64,000 nucleotides of DNA from Variovorax paradoxus (GTDB lineage Bacteria; Pseudomonadota; Gammaproteobacteria; Burkholderiales; Burkholderiaceae_C), in the NCBI RefSeq assembly GCF_009498455.1, contig NZ_CP045644.1:6575001-6639000 (forward strand). The letters run 5' to 3'. The notes below the pieces were generated by a model. It saw only the letters and a program-made list of their open reading frames with translations. It ran no database searches and was not told the origin of the DNA. This document shows, piece by piece, positions 1 through 8,431 of the stretch. Position numbers and translations under genes: made by a program. The first letter of the stretch is position 1, and each line of letters starts with the position of its first letter.

Positions 1-59
1 ACAGCGTCACCATGATGCAAGAGACCAAGACCACGGTCTGCAACATCGAGAAAGCATAA
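1..59 (+). CDS. Formate dehydrogenase alpha subunit, C-terminal end (partial)
   Basis: Only the last 18 codons (ending TVCNIEKA and a TAA stop) are inside the window. The identity is inferred from position: the next genes encode the iron-sulfur and cytochrome b subunits of a membrane-bound formate dehydrogenase, and the large molybdo- or tungstopterin subunit normally comes first. Nine bases separate its stop from the next start, so the genes are co-transcribed. The tail itself carries no diagnostic motif. Confidence 0.6.
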   Translation, partial: SVTMMQETKTTVCNIEKA

Positions 60-68
60 GGAATCACC

Positions 69-689
69 ATGGCAAGAATGAAGTTCGTCTGCGATTCCGA
101 GCGCTGCATCGAATGCAACGGTTGCGTCACGGCCTGCAAGAACGAGAACGAGGTGCCCTGGGGCGTGAACCGCCGCCGCGTGGTCACGCTCAATGACGGC
201 CTGCCGGGCGAAAAGTCGATCTCGGTGGCCTGCATGCACTGCTCCGATGCGCCCTGCATGGCGGTGTGCCCCGTGCAATGTTTCTACCGCACCGACGAGG
301 GCGTGGTGCTGCACGACAAGGACGTGTGCATCGGCTGCGGCTACTGCTCGTACGCCTGCCCCTTCGGCGCGCCGCAGTTCCCGTCGCAAGGCACCTTCGG
401 CGCACGCGGCAAGATGGACAAGTGCACCTTCTGCGCCGGCGGCCCCGAGGCCAACGGCTCCGAAGCCGAGTTCGAAAAGTACGGCCGCAACCGCCTGGCC
501 GAAGGCAAGCTGCCGGCCTGCGCAGAAATGTGCTCGACCAAGGCGCTCTTGGCCGGCGACGGCGACGTGGTGGCCGACATCTTCCGCACTCGCGTCGTGC
601 ACCGCGGCACGGGCGCCGAAGTCTGGGGCTGGGGCACGGCCTACGGCTCGCAACAGGCCGGCACGCCGCCCACCGGAGGCACCAAGTGA
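69..689 (+). CDS. fdh3B: Formate dehydrogenase iron-sulfur (beta) subunit
   Basis: A 206-residue ferredoxin-like electron-transfer subunit. It carries four cysteine groups for [4Fe-4S] clusters: C8/C13/C16/C19/C23 region, C55-C58-C63-C67, C87-C90-C93-C97, and C119/C122 with a CAEMC group near residue 150. This is the pattern of Fdh3B/FdnH-type subunits that carry electrons from the formate-oxidising subunit to cytochrome b. There is no signal peptide or C-terminal membrane helix, so it should ride with the alpha subunit. The start is an ATG after AAGGA. The stop overlaps the GTG start of the next gene. Confidence 0.93.
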   Translation: MARMKFVCDSERCIECNGCVTACKNENEVPWGVNRRRVVTLNDGLPGEKSISVACMHCSDAPCMAVCPVQCFYRTDEGVVLHDKDVCIGCGYCSYACPFGAPQFPSQGTFGARGKMDKCTFCAGGPEANGSEAEFEKYGRNRLAEGKLPACAEMCSTKALLAGDGDVVADIFRTRVVHRGTGAEVWGWGTAYGSQQAGTPPTGGTK

Positions 690-937
690 AGCGCGCGGTC
701 GTGATGCTCGGCGCGCTCGCTTCGGGCGCGATGCTGCTCGCAGCCTGCGGCGAGAAGCCGCAGACGAACGCCGAGGGCGTCAAGTACGACGCGGTGCCCT
801 GGAGCGGCACCGGCACGCAGGCCAACACCGGCACGGTCTTCACCGCGCCCGGCTGGAAGGTGGGCGACAAGGCGTCGTGGGAGCAGCAGATCAAGACGCG
901 CTCCAACGGCCAGAACGAGTACACCCGAACGAACTGA
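686..937 (+). CDS. Small lipoprotein of the formate dehydrogenase operon
   Basis: An 83-residue protein read from GTG at 686, overlapping the TGA of the beta-subunit gene in a GTGA junction. ATG at 704 is an alternative start (77 residues). A hydrophobic signal segment ends in LLAAC, a lipobox, so the mature protein is a short lipid-anchored polypeptide of about 60 residues with no domain I recognise. Its place between the beta and gamma genes suggests an assembly or anchoring role in the dehydrogenase complex; that is inference. It was recognised through the overlap and lipobox, because the open frame extends far upstream in the beta-gene shadow. Confidence 0.75.
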   Translation: MKRAVVMLGALASGAMLLAACGEKPQTNAEGVKYDAVPWSGTGTQANTGTVFTAPGWKVGDKASWEQQIKTRSNGQNEYTRTN

Positions 938-949
938 ACCGGAGGCCGC

Positions 950-2218
950 ATGAGCGTCACCATTCGCACCAGGCAGGCGTTCCACGCGCTGCTGGCGACC
1001 GCGCTCCTGGGCAGTGCAGCCATGACGCTGGCCCAGGAGGCCAACCAGGCCCCGGCCGCGAGCGGTGCTGTCACCGCCGCGCCCGCGTCGCCCGCTTCGT
1101 CTGCCCCGGCAGCTGCGACAACGCCTGCGCCGAAGGCCGAAGGCGGCATCCGCAGCCAGAACATCTTCGAGGTCAAGCCCGAAGCCAGTGCCGACCCGAA
1201 CTACCTCAACCAGACCAACGGCGAGCGCAACAAGGTGCAGCCGGGCAACAACGCGCCGATGTGGCGCCAGGTGAGCGGCGGCGTCACCGGCTACAGCAGC
1301 CTGCCCGTGAGCGAAGCGCCCGAGGCCGGCAACCTGATCCAGGGCTTCGTGCAGTACCCGGGCTCGCGCTTCACCAACGCCGGCGAAGCCTGGCGGCAGG
1401 TGCGCAACAACTGGATCATTCCGTACGGCGCGGCGCTGCTCTTCGTCACGCTGCTGGCGCTGGCGATCTTCTATTTCACGCGTGGACCGATCCGCCTGCA
1501 TGGCAAGGAAACGGGCCGCAAGATCGAGCGCTTCACGCCGTTCGAACGCGCCACGCACTGGTCGAACGCGCTGGCCTTCGTCACGCTCGCGGTGTCGGGC
1601 ATCGTGATGGCCTTCGGCAGGTTCTTCCTCTTGCCGGTGCTGGGCAGCACGCTGTTCGGCTGGCTGGCCTATGTGCTCAAGACCGTGCACAACTTCGTGG
1701 GGCCGCTGTTCGTGGTGACCACGCTGTTCATGATCTTCACCTTCATCCGCAGCAACTGGCCGAGCAAGGACGACCTCACCTGGCTGCGGCACGGCGGCGG
1801 CCTGTTCGGGGGCAAGGAGCCCGCGTCGCACCGCTTCAATGCCGGCGAGAAGGCGGTTTTCTGGGGCGGCGTGCTGTTCCTGGGCAGCATCGTCATTGCC
1901 TCCGGCCTGTTCCTCGACAAGCTGCTGCCCGGCTTCGTCTACACGCGCGGCGAGATGCAGGTCGCGCACATGGTGCATGCCGTGGCCACGCTGCTCATGA
2001 TGGCCATGATCATGGGCCACATCTACATCGGCACGCTGGGCATGACCGGCGCCTACAAGGCGATGCGCGAAGGCTATGTCGACGAGGCCTGGGCGCGCGA
2101 GCACCACCGCCTCTGGTACGACGACATCGAGGCCGGCAAGATCCCCGCGCAGCGCTCGCAACCCACCGGCGCCCCGGAGCCCGCACGGCCGGCGACGGCG
2201 CAAGGAACCTCCGTATGA
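950..2218 (+). CDS. Formate dehydrogenase cytochrome b556 (gamma) subunit
   Basis: A 422-residue membrane subunit. The C-terminal two thirds are a four-helix di-heme cytochrome b of the FdnI family, with histidines in ERATHW, KTVHNF, MVHAV and GHIYIG that fit the heme ligands. It passes electrons from the iron-sulfur subunit to quinone. Unusually, a signal peptide (about residues 1-29) and a long alanine/proline-rich periplasmic segment (about 30-150, ending in a conserved-looking QYPGSRF stretch) precede the helices; such extensions occur in FDH3-type gamma subunits. A GGAGG site lies before the ATG. The stop overlaps the next ATG (ATGA). Confidence 0.92.
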   Translation: MSVTIRTRQAFHALLATALLGSAAMTLAQEANQAPAASGAVTAAPASPASSAPAAATTPAPKAEGGIRSQNIFEVKPEASADPNYLNQTNGERNKVQPGNNAPMWRQVSGGVTGYSSLPVSEAPEAGNLIQGFVQYPGSRFTNAGEAWRQVRNNWIIPYGAALLFVTLLALAIFYFTRGPIRLHGKETGRKIERFTPFERATHWSNALAFVTLAVSGIVMAFGRFFLLPVLGSTLFGWLAYVLKTVHNFVGPLFVVTTLFMIFTFIRSNWPSKDDLTWLRHGGGLFGGKEPASHRFNAGEKAVFWGGVLFLGSIVIASGLFLDKLLPGFVYTRGEMQVAHMVHAVATLLMMAMIMGHIYIGTLGMTGAYKAMREGYVDEAWAREHHRLWYDDIEAGKIPAQRSQPTGAPEPARPATAQGTSV

Positions 2219-2598
2219 AGCACACATTGACCCTTCTGTGCACGCTGGCCGCAGCGTCCGCATTCGCCAAGCTCCCGCCGCTCTCGCCCGAAGCCCAGGC
2301 CAAGGCCGCCGAGACCGCCGCCCGCACCGCGTGGACCGCCAAGACCGACGGCTACCTGCTGTGCAAGTCGCAGGACCAGGTCGCGGCCAAGTACCGCGCC
2401 AGCGCCGAAGCCGCGGGCAAGCCGGCACCGGCCGCGGTGGCCACGCCGCCGTGCGTGGACCCCGGCCCCTACGCCGCGGCGCCCAAGCCCGAGGTCAAGC
2501 CCATCGAGGCGTCGGGCGCCCACTCCCCGGCCCCCACGGCCGCGGCGCCGCCGAGTTCGAACCAGACGTCGGCCCAGACGAATCCCGCACCCAAGTAG
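2215..2598 (+). CDS. Small exported protein at the end of the formate dehydrogenase operon
   Basis: A 127-residue protein beginning at an ATG that overlaps the preceding stop (ATGA), so it is translationally coupled to the gamma subunit. It has a signal peptide cleaved near ASAFA-K, then an alanine-rich segment with two cysteines (LLCKS and TPPCVD), and a proline/alanine/serine tail that looks disordered. I recognise no family. A periplasmic helper of formate dehydrogenase is a reasonable guess from position only. Confidence 0.7.
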   Translation: MKHTLTLLCTLAAASAFAKLPPLSPEAQAKAAETAARTAWTAKTDGYLLCKSQDQVAAKYRASAEAAGKPAPAAVATPPCVDPGPYAAAPKPEVKPIEASGAHSPAPTAAAPPSSNQTSAQTNPAPK

Positions 2599-2736
2599 CA
2601 GGCCGACGGCGCACCGCGCAGGCACGAGCGCAATCGAAAAAAAGAGACCGAGCACGGCTCGCCGGCACTTGCCGGTGTGGCCGCTTTCGCGTGCGACCGG
2701 GTGTTGTGCCCGACAACGCCAGCGACATCCAACTTC

Positions 2737-2742
2737 TATACT
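2737..2742 (+). promoter_or_regulatory. Candidate -10 box of a leaderless moeA transcript
   Basis: TATACT is followed by GGCCCG and then the ATG at 2749. A start point 6-7 bases after the box falls on the A of the ATG, so the message would have no leader; there is also no Shine-Dalgarno sequence. The same spacing recurs before the lipoprotein gene at 23930. No good -35 box is visible. Confidence 0.4.
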
Positions 2743-2748
2743 GGCCCG

Positions 2749-4002
2749 ATGCCCCCACCCGAACGAACTGCCTCGACCGATGTGCGCATGCGCGGCTTCA
2801 CGCAGCGCGCCGAGGTGCCCACCGCCCTCGCCTGGATCGACGCCCACACGCCCCTGCTGTCCGGTGAATCCGTGGCGGTCGACGAGGCCACGGGACGCGT
2901 GCTGCTGGATGAGGTGATCGCGCCCATCGCGGTGCCCGAGTTCGATCGCGCGGCCATGGACGGCTATGCGCTGCGCGGCGGCGAAAGCACCGGCGCCGGC
3001 GAATACAACCCGCTGGAATTTCCGATCGTGGGCCACGCGTGGCCAGGCCGGCCTTTCGACGGCGACGTGCCCGCAGGCGCAGCCGTCCGCATCATGACCG
3101 GCGCCCCGGTGCCGCAAGGGCTCGACGCCGTGGTGCCCGCCGAATACGCGAGCGAACACGACGGGCGCCTGGCCATCACGCGCGCCGTCGCGCCGGGCCA
3201 GCACGTAGGCCACATCGGTGAAGACATCGCGCGCGACAGCACGGCGCTGCCCGCGGGCCGCCGGCTGCGCCCGCAGGATGCGGGGCTGGCGGCGTCGCTG
3301 GGCCTGGCGCAATTGCAGGTGGTGCGCGGGCCGCGCGTGCGGCTGCTCGTCACGGGCAATGAAGTGCGCGCGCCCGGCACGCCCAAGGGGCCCTTCGAGA
3401 TCTACGACGCCAACTCCGTGACCTTGCGCGGGCTGGTCGCGCGCGACGGCGGCGTGCTCGAGTCGCACCAGCGGTTGGGCGACGACCCGCAGGTCATCGC
3501 GCAGGCGCTGGCCGCACCGGGCGCCGACGTGGTGCTCATCTCCGGCGGCTCCAGCGTGGGCGCCGAGGACCATGCGCCGCGCCTGCTGGCCGAACTCGGC
3601 GAGCTGGCCATCCACGGCATCGCGATGCGGCCCTCCAGCCCGGCCGGCATGGGGCGCATCGGCGACACGCTGGTGTTCCTGCTGCCGGGCAATCCCGTTT
3701 CGTGCCTGTGCGCCTACGACTTCTTTGCCGGCCGCGCGATCCGCCGGCTCGGCGGACGGCCCGCCGACTGGCCCTACCCGCGCACGCGCGCCACCGTCGC
3801 ACGCAAGATCGTCTCGCAAGTGGGGCGCGTCGACTACGTGCGCGTGAAGATCGGCAGCGACGGCGTGGAACCGCTCGCGCTCTCGGGTGCGTCGGTGCTG
3901 AGCTCGACCACGCGGGCCGACGGCTTCGTGATCGCCCCCGCCGAAAGCGAAGGCTTCGGGCCCGGGACCGACGTCACTGTTCATCTGTACGAGTGCCTGT
4001 GA
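2749..4002 (+). CDS. moeA: Molybdopterin molybdenumtransferase MoeA
   Basis: A 417-residue protein of normal MoeA length, which inserts molybdate into molybdopterin (or, in some relatives, tungstate). Visible signatures are FDRAAMDGYAL near residue 65, the MoCF-fold segment SGGSSVGAEDH near residue 265, LLPGNPVSC near residue 310, and the C-terminal beta domain. I chose the ATG at 2749 because a -10-like box lies just upstream and the frame before it has no MoeA similarity. The last bases overlap the GTG start of a second moeA-like gene. It supplies the cofactor for the formate dehydrogenase upstream. Confidence 0.93.
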   Translation: MPPPERTASTDVRMRGFTQRAEVPTALAWIDAHTPLLSGESVAVDEATGRVLLDEVIAPIAVPEFDRAAMDGYALRGGESTGAGEYNPLEFPIVGHAWPGRPFDGDVPAGAAVRIMTGAPVPQGLDAVVPAEYASEHDGRLAITRAVAPGQHVGHIGEDIARDSTALPAGRRLRPQDAGLAASLGLAQLQVVRGPRVRLLVTGNEVRAPGTPKGPFEIYDANSVTLRGLVARDGGVLESHQRLGDDPQVIAQALAAPGADVVLISGGSSVGAEDHAPRLLAELGELAIHGIAMRPSSPAGMGRIGDTLVFLLPGNPVSCLCAYDFFAGRAIRRLGGRPADWPYPRTRATVARKIVSQVGRVDYVRVKIGSDGVEPLALSGASVLSSTTRADGFVIAPAESEGFGPGTDVTVHLYECL

Positions 4003-5921
4003 AAGCCCAATCGCAATTTCTCGATGTCGTCACGCGGGACGAGGCCGAGCGCCGCTTCCGCGAACACCTGACCCTCGCGCCGCTGGGCCGCGAGACACTT
4101 CCCCTGCACGCGGTGCTGGGCCGTGTGCTGGCCGACGACGTGGTCGCGGCCATCGACGTGCCCGGCTTCGACCGCTCCAATGTCGACGGCTTTGCCGTGC
4201 AGGCCGCCGACACCTGGGGCGCGATGGAAGAACAGGTGCGCGCGCTGGCCCTCGTGGGCGAGACGCTCGCGCCCGGCATCGTGCCGCAGCGCGAGGTGAC
4301 GCCCGGCCACGCGACCGCGATCGCCACCGGTGGCATGCTGCCGCGCGGCGCCGACGCGGTGGTGATGGTGGAACACACCGACCTCGACCACGGCGACGTG
4401 CAGGTTCGCCGCGCCGCCACGGCGGGCGAGAACGTCAGCTACGCCGGCACCGACATCGCACGCGGCGAAACCGTGCTGCGCGCCGGCCAGCCGCTGAGTT
4501 CGCGCGAGATCGGCGTGCTCGCGGCGCTGGGGCTGGCCGAGGTCGGCGTGTACCGCAAGCCGCGCGTCGCCATCTTCTCCACGGGCAACGAGATCGTCGC
4601 GCCCGGCGCACCGCTGCCGACGGGCGCCGTGTACGACTCCAACGCCGCCATCATCGGCGCCGCGGTCGAGGAACTGGGCGGCGAGCCCGTGCGGCTGGGC
4701 GTGATTCCGGACGACGAGGCCCTGCTGTCGGCCGCCCTCGCACGCGGGCTCGAATGCGACGCCGTGGTCTTTTCGGGCGGCACCTCCAAGGGCGAAGGCG
4801 ACCTGTCGTACCGCGTGGTGGCAGCCCTCGGCGACCCGGGCGTCGTGGCGCACGGCGTGGCGCTCAAGCCCGGCAAGCCGGTGTGCCTGGCGGTCACGGG
4901 CGGCAAGCCGGTCGTGATCCTGCCGGGCTTTCCGACCTCGGCCGTCTTCACCTTCCATGAGTTCCTCGCGCCCGTGATCCGCGCCTTTGCGGGCCAGCCG
5001 CCCGAGCGGCGCGAGCACGTGACGGCCACGCTGCCCCTGCGCGTGAACTCCGAGCGCGGGCGCACCGAATATTTGCTCGTGGGCCTCGTGCCCACCGACG
5101 ACGGCCTGGCCGCCTACCCGATGGGCAAAGGCTCGGGCTCGGTCACCACCTTCAGCAGCGCGGACGGCTTCATCACCATCGGCCAGCACACCGAGATCCT
5201 CGATGCCGGCGCGCCCGTGCAGGTGCAGCGGCTGGGCCAGGGGCTGGACGCCGCCGACCTGATCTTCATCGGCAGCCATTGCGTGGGCCTCGATTGGCTG
5301 GCCGGCGAACTGATGCGCCAGGGCCTGCGCATCAAGGCCATGAACGTGGGCAGCACAGGCGGGCTGATGGCCGCGAAGCGCGGCGAATGCGACGTGGCGG
5401 GCATCCATCTGATGGACCCGGCGACCGGCGTCTACAACCAGCCGCTGCTCACCCCGGCGCTCGAACTGGTGCCGGGCTACGGCCGCATGCAGGGCATCAT
5501 CTACCGCCCGGGTGACGCACGCTTCGAGGGCCTGGACGCCACTGCGGCCATCGCCGCCGCGACCACGCAGCCCGGCTGCACCATGGTCAACCGCAACGCC
5601 GGCAGCGGCACGCGCATCCTCATCGATCGCCTGCTCGCCGGCACGAAGCCGCCCGGCTACGGCGTGCAGACCAAATCGCACAACGCGGTGGCGGTGGCCG
5701 TGGCGCAAGCGCGCGCCGACTGGGGCCTGGCCATCGACACCGTCGCGCGGCAGTACGGCCTGGGCTTCATTCCGGTACAGGAAGAGCGCTACGACTTCGC
5801 CGTGCCCAAGGCGCGGCTGGCGCGTGCGCCCGTGCAGGCCTTCGTTGCGTTGCTGCAGTCGGCGGCGGCGCGCGAGGCGCTGGGCCGGTTGGGCTTTCGC
5901 GTCGTCGAACCCGCCGCCTGA
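3999..5921 (+). CDS. MoeA fused to a C-terminal periplasmic-binding-protein-like domain
   Basis: A 640-residue two-domain protein read from GTG at 3999, overlapping the previous stop (GTGA). Residues 1 to about 415 are a second, complete MoeA (FDRSNVDGFAV, FSGGTSKGEGDLSY, ILPGFPTSAV). Residues about 424-640 (from IGSHCVGLDWLAGEL onward) form a PBP-like domain of the COG1910 type, related to ligand-binding domains of oxyanion-binding proteins and LysR regulators. There is no signal peptide, so the binding domain is cytoplasmic. A plausible role is sensing or delivering molybdate or tungstate to the cofactor step. The TupA-type binding protein follows 38 bases later. Confidence 0.9.
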   Translation: MKAQSQFLDVVTRDEAERRFREHLTLAPLGRETLPLHAVLGRVLADDVVAAIDVPGFDRSNVDGFAVQAADTWGAMEEQVRALALVGETLAPGIVPQREVTPGHATAIATGGMLPRGADAVVMVEHTDLDHGDVQVRRAATAGENVSYAGTDIARGETVLRAGQPLSSREIGVLAALGLAEVGVYRKPRVAIFSTGNEIVAPGAPLPTGAVYDSNAAIIGAAVEELGGEPVRLGVIPDDEALLSAALARGLECDAVVFSGGTSKGEGDLSYRVVAALGDPGVVAHGVALKPGKPVCLAVTGGKPVVILPGFPTSAVFTFHEFLAPVIRAFAGQPPERREHVTATLPLRVNSERGRTEYLLVGLVPTDDGLAAYPMGKGSGSVTTFSSADGFITIGQHTEILDAGAPVQVQRLGQGLDAADLIFIGSHCVGLDWLAGELMRQGLRIKAMNVGSTGGLMAAKRGECDVAGIHLMDPATGVYNQPLLTPALELVPGYGRMQGIIYRPGDARFEGLDATAAIAAATTQPGCTMVNRNAGSGTRILIDRLLAGTKPPGYGVQTKSHNAVAVAVAQARADWGLAIDTVARQYGLGFIPVQEERYDFAVPKARLARAPVQAFVALLQSAAAREALGRLGFRVVEPAA

Positions 5922-5959
5922 TCACAGAACTGCTTCTTCCACTCACAAGGACCTCGACG

Positions 5960-6790
5960 ATGGCTTTGCGCAGACGCTTCACCCTCCTCGCCCTCGCCGG
6001 CGCGCTCGCCGGCACGTTGCTCGCGCCGATCGCGCAGGCACAGGACAAGTTCATCGTGCTGGCGTCGACCACCTCGACGGAACAGTCGGGCCTGTTCAAG
6101 CACCTGCTGCCGCAGTTCACCAAGGCGACGGGCACCGAGGTGCGCGTGGTGGCCGTGGGCACCGGACAGGCGCTGGACATGGCGCGACGCGGCGATGCCG
6201 ACGCGCTGTTCGTGCACGACCAGCCCGCCGAAGAGAAGTTCGTCGCCGAAGGCTTCGGCCTCGCGCGCCAGGCGGTCATGTACAACGACTTCGTGCTGAT
6301 CGGACCAAAGTCCGACCCGGCCGGCGTGCGCGGCAAGGACATCGCGGTGGCGCTCAAGCGCCTGGGCACCACAGGCACGGCCTTCGTCTCGCGCGGCGAC
6401 AAGAGCGGCACCCACTCGGCCGAGCTGCGCCAGTGGAAACTCGCCGGCATCGACCTTGCAACCGCCAAGCCTGCCGGCTACAAGGAATGCGGCTGCGGCA
6501 TGGGCCAGGCGCTCAACATCGCGGCGTCGACCAATGCCTATGTGCTGTCCGACCGCGGCACCTGGCTCAACTTCAAGAACCGCGCCGACCTGGGCATCGT
6601 GGTCGAGGGCGACAAGCAGCTGTTCAACCAGTACGGCGTGATCGTCGTGAACCCGGCCAAGCACCCGCACGTGAAGAAAGACCTGGCGCAAGGCTTCGCC
6701 GACTGGGTGGTGTCGCGCGACGGGCAAGCCGCCATTGCCTCGTACAAGATCGGCGGCGAGCAGCTCTTCTTCCCGAACGCGGGCCAGTGA
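5960..6790 (+). CDS. tupA: Tungstate/molybdate-type ABC transporter substrate-binding protein
   Basis: A 276-residue secreted binding protein. A signal peptide (residues 1 to about 28, ending AQAQD) is followed by the TupA-family hallmarks: the TTSTEQSGLF oxyanion-binding segment near residue 38, then VGTGQALDMARRGDAD near residue 72 and SRGDKSGTH near residue 145. Members of this family bind tungstate with high affinity; ModA-type molybdate binders lack the TTST segment. It should deliver substrate to the fused permease-ATPase 70 bases downstream. Whether the ligand is tungstate, molybdate or both cannot be read from the sequence. Confidence 0.85.
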   Translation: MALRRRFTLLALAGALAGTLLAPIAQAQDKFIVLASTTSTEQSGLFKHLLPQFTKATGTEVRVVAVGTGQALDMARRGDADALFVHDQPAEEKFVAEGFGLARQAVMYNDFVLIGPKSDPAGVRGKDIAVALKRLGTTGTAFVSRGDKSGTHSAELRQWKLAGIDLATAKPAGYKECGCGMGQALNIAASTNAYVLSDRGTWLNFKNRADLGIVVEGDKQLFNQYGVIVVNPAKHPHVKKDLAQGFADWVVSRDGQAAIASYKIGGEQLFFPNAGQ

Positions 6791-6860
6791 GCGGCGCTCC
6801 GGTCGATGACGGGCCGCGCGACAGGCAGGGCCTCGCGGTGGCGATGAAAGCCGGTCGTCG

Positions 6861-8354
6861 ATGAACACCATGACCGAAGGCTGGGCGCTGGCCTGGCGAC
6901 TCATCGCCGCCGCCGACCCCGAACTCGTGCGCATCACGGCGCTCTCGCTGCAAGTGAGCGCGACGGCCTGCCTGATCGGTGCGCTGTTCGGCCTGCTGCT
7001 GGGCGCCTGGCTCGCGGTGGCGCGGTTCCCGGGGCACGCGCTGGCCGTGTGGCTGGTGAACACGCTGCTCGCGCTGCCCGCGGTGGTGGTGGGCCTGCTG
7101 GTGTACCTGCTGCTCTCGCGCTCGGGGCCGCTGGGCCAGCTGGGCATCCTGTTCACGCCGTCGGCGATGGTGGTGGCGCAGGCCGTGCTCGTCACGCCGC
7201 TGATCGCCGCGCTGTCGCGCCGGCTCGTGATGGCGGCGCTGGCCGATGGCGGCGACCAGCTGCGCTCGCTGGGCGCCGGGCCGCTCGCCACGTCGCTGTT
7301 GATGCTGGTGCACGACCGGATGGGCGTGGCCACCGTGCTGCTCACGGCGTTTGCGCGCGCCATCGCCGAGGTCGGCGCCGTGATGATCGTGGGCGGCAAC
7401 ATCGCCGGCGTCACGCGTGTGATGACCACCACCATCGCGCTGGAGACCAGCAAGGGCGACCTTGCACTGGCCCTGGCGCTGGGCATCGTGCTGCTGGCGG
7501 TGGTCGGTGCGGTCAACGGCGCCATCGGACTGCTGCAGTGGCTGGCCACGCGGCAGCCGAACGCCGCGGCGCAAGTGAAGCCGCATGCAGTGCACCGGAC
7601 GCCCGCTCCGCGCACGCACGTTGCCACCGAGGCGACACCGCTGATCCGGGCCGAGCGGGTCACGGTGCGCTTCGGCCAGGTGATCGCGCTCAACGAGGCA
7701 TCGCTGACGCTGCACCGGGGCGACCGGCTCGTGCTCGTCGGTGCCAACGGCTCGGGCAAGACCACGCTGCTGCGGCTGCTGCATGGCCTGCTGCCCTGCG
7801 AAGGCCGCTGCGAGCGCCTGCCGCTGCAACCCCAGGGCCGACTTCCACGGGCGGCCATGCTGTTCCAGCGCCCCTTCCTGTTGAGCCTCTCGGTGTGGCG
7901 CAATGTCTGGATCGGCCTGTGGCTGTCCGGCGTGCCGGCCGCCGAGCGCAACGAGCGTTGCGGACTGGCGCTGGCACGCGTAGGACTGCTGGACCATGCG
8001 CAGCGCTCGGCGCGTTCGCTGTCGGGCGGACAGCAGCAGCGCCTGGGTCTGGCACGCGCCTGGGCGCTGCAGCCGGACATCCTGTTCCTGGACGAACCGA
8101 CGGCCAGCCTGGACCCCGGCGCCAAGAACGAGATCGAGGCCCTCATCGAAGAGGTCGCCCGCAGCGGCGTGACCCTCGTGATGAGCACCCACAACCTCGG
8201 CCAGGCCAAGCGCCTGGCCACGCGCGTCGCGTATCTGCATGCGGGCCGCATCGTCGTCGACCGGCCGGTGGCGAACTTCTTCAACGCAGAAGATCTGCCG
8301 CCCGAGGCGGACCAGTTCCTGCAGGGTGAACTGGGCTGGCACATCCAGCCCTGA
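6861..8354 (+). CDS. Tungstate-type ABC transporter permease fused to its ATPase (TupB-TupC fusion)
   Basis: One 497-residue polypeptide holds what are normally two proteins. Residues 1 to about 230 are an inner-membrane permease of the TupB/ModB type with several hydrophobic helices and the cytoplasmic EAA-like loop (LADGGDQLRSLGAG). A linker of about 30 residues leads to an ABC ATPase (about 255-497) with Walker A GANGSGKTT near residue 293, signature LSGGQQQR near 386 and Walker B ILFLDEP near 410. No stop or frameshift separates the halves. It follows the binding-protein gene and should form, as a dimer, the importer that feeds the moeA and formate dehydrogenase genes. Confidence 0.92.
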   Translation: MNTMTEGWALAWRLIAAADPELVRITALSLQVSATACLIGALFGLLLGAWLAVARFPGHALAVWLVNTLLALPAVVVGLLVYLLLSRSGPLGQLGILFTPSAMVVAQAVLVTPLIAALSRRLVMAALADGGDQLRSLGAGPLATSLLMLVHDRMGVATVLLTAFARAIAEVGAVMIVGGNIAGVTRVMTTTIALETSKGDLALALALGIVLLAVVGAVNGAIGLLQWLATRQPNAAAQVKPHAVHRTPAPRTHVATEATPLIRAERVTVRFGQVIALNEASLTLHRGDRLVLVGANGSGKTTLLRLLHGLLPCEGRCERLPLQPQGRLPRAAMLFQRPFLLSLSVWRNVWIGLWLSGVPAAERNERCGLALARVGLLDHAQRSARSLSGGQQQRLGLARAWALQPDILFLDEPTASLDPGAKNEIEALIEEVARSGVTLVMSTHNLGQAKRLATRVAYLHAGRIVVDRPVANFFNAEDLPPEADQFLQGELGWHIQP

Positions 8355-8431
8355 CGCCGGCGGTCTCTTGCGCTTGCGCACCCATGCTTCCGCTTACACG
8401 GCACCCCGATCCGTCGAGGCAAAATACCGCG

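Noticed and set aside
2640..2676. Terminator on the minus strand (hairpin followed by T7)
   Set aside because: No gene is transcribed on that strand here, and on the plus strand the hairpin lacks a T-run.
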